The position numbers were made by a program, and so were the translations under genes. DNA of 64,000 nt from Flavobacterium sp. Lineage in GTDB: Bacteria; Bacteroidota; Bacteroidia; Flavobacteriales; Flavobacteriaceae. The DNA lies in the NCBI RefSeq assembly GCF_017744675.1, contig NZ_JAGIAV010000001.1, positions 62,001-126,000 on the forward strand. The letters are read 5' to 3'. Under the pieces are notes generated by a model. It did no database searches and was not told where the DNA came from. It saw only the letters and a list, made by a program, of their open reading frames with translations. Shown piece after piece: positions 63,713 through 64,000 of the stretch (position 1 is the first letter of the stretch; every line of letters starts with the position of its first letter).

Positions 63713-63720
63713 TATATTTG
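63713..63720 (+). promoter_or_regulatory. -7 promoter element of the second small tandem gene
   Basis: TATATTTG matches TAnnTTTG exactly, 20 bases before the ATG at 63741, so the second copy has its own promoter. Confidence 0.55.
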
Positions 63721-63740
63721 TTGAAATTAAAGGATTTACG

Positions 63741-64000
63741 ATGAGAGAAATTGAGCAAATATATCATAATAACTTTGGAATAGCTTTTTACTGGAAAGAT
63801 CACAACACTACCATTTCAGACAAAGTGCAGTTGGTTTTTAAAGAAACCGGTTTTTACTTCACCGTTCAAGAATTGAATCATTTTTGCGATTTGATTGAAG
63901 ATAGTATGATTGAAAATTCTTGTTGCGAAGCTTGCGAAATGAAATATTCTTGCCATAAATTTTTATTGAAAACGCCGTGCAATTCGATAGATTTGGCTGT
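63741..64000 (+). CDS. Small hypothetical protein, tandem copy 2 (partial)
   Basis: The frame opens with the ATG at 63741 and runs off the right edge after about 86 residues. It begins MREIEQIYHNNFGIAFYWKD and follows copy 1 closely (KVQLVFKETGFYFTVQELNH; FLLKTPCNSIDLAV). Where copy 1 has a Cys-poor stretch, this copy has ENSCCEACEMKYSCHKFLLK, five Cys with CCxxC spacing including the later KTPC, which could bind a metal. The rest is outside the window. Confidence 0.8.
   Translation, partial: MREIEQIYHNNFGIAFYWKDHNTTISDKVQLVFKETGFYFTVQELNHFCDLIEDSMIENSCCEACEMKYSCHKFLLKTPCNSIDLA

Overview
The window looks like a chromosomal segment of a Flavobacterium or a close relative in the Flavobacteriaceae. 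It is AT-rich. Its promoters carry the Bacteroidetes -7 element TAnnTTTG, in several cases with TTG about 20 bases upstream, and genes lack Shine-Dalgarno sites. The gene content fits: TonB-dependent receptors with carboxypeptidase-like N-termini, a type IX secretion C-terminal domain, DUF4271/DUF4296/DUF3098/DUF5686 proteins and a GxxExxY protein. I cannot name the species. No rRNA, tRNA, CRISPR array, prophage or intact insertion sequence was seen.

Layout. 1-3124: a receptor-like outer-membrane barrel cut by the left edge, behind two tandem membrane-anchored AraC-type regulators. 3321-8718: a giant predicted outer-membrane barrel, a Lys/Ala-rich exported protein with a PBCV-type basic adaptor tail, and a glycosyltransferase. 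8933-17276: a phosphate-type island with an OprO/OprP-like porin, a PhoR-like kinase and PhoB-like regulator, a TonB receptor, a predicted beta-helix surface lipoprotein and a mini protein that is almost only a T9SS sorting domain. 17398-26841: LuxE-family protein, tyrS, an epimerase, DUF4296 lipoprotein, dihydroorotase, a polyprenol-phosphate glycosyltransferase, DUF4271, hemD-like, an Lrp regulator and a zinc peptidase. 26944-32118: a NarL-type two-component pair next to a divergent lipoprotein, then a hydrolase / ECF sigma / membrane protein operon. 32431-41698: leuS, a ModE-like regulator, ftsX-DUF3098-uppP-truB, a thioredoxin-fold protein, pyrH and frr. 41818-54788: DUF5686 protein, CPA2 antiporter, LytTR pair, RND/MMPL exporter, asnS, GxxExxY protein and rpoN. 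54789-64000: tdk, rsmI, HopJ-family protein, recJ, MFS transporter, hydrolase and two tandem copies of a small unknown gene, the second cut by the right edge.

The most interesting signal is regulatory. The porin, the TonB receptor and the lipoprotein each have arrays of 7-base TAACA-like units repeated every 11 bases, the PhoB operator geometry. In all three promoters the array has the same phase relative to the -7 element, 8 bases from the last unit position. The PhoBR-like pair lies between these genes. I infer a phosphate-starvation uptake regulon in which a SusC-like receptor works with a beta-helix lipoprotein rather than a SusD protein.

Other points of interest are a 25-codon reading frame on the minus strand with its own terminator (39135-39296), an 18-base palindrome in front of the lipoprotein beside the NarL-type pair, a Cys-cluster insertion in one of the tandem small genes, and many short dispersed inverted repeats in the spacers, including a 28-base repeat that forms a perfect inverted pair between the PhoB-like and PhoR-like genes.
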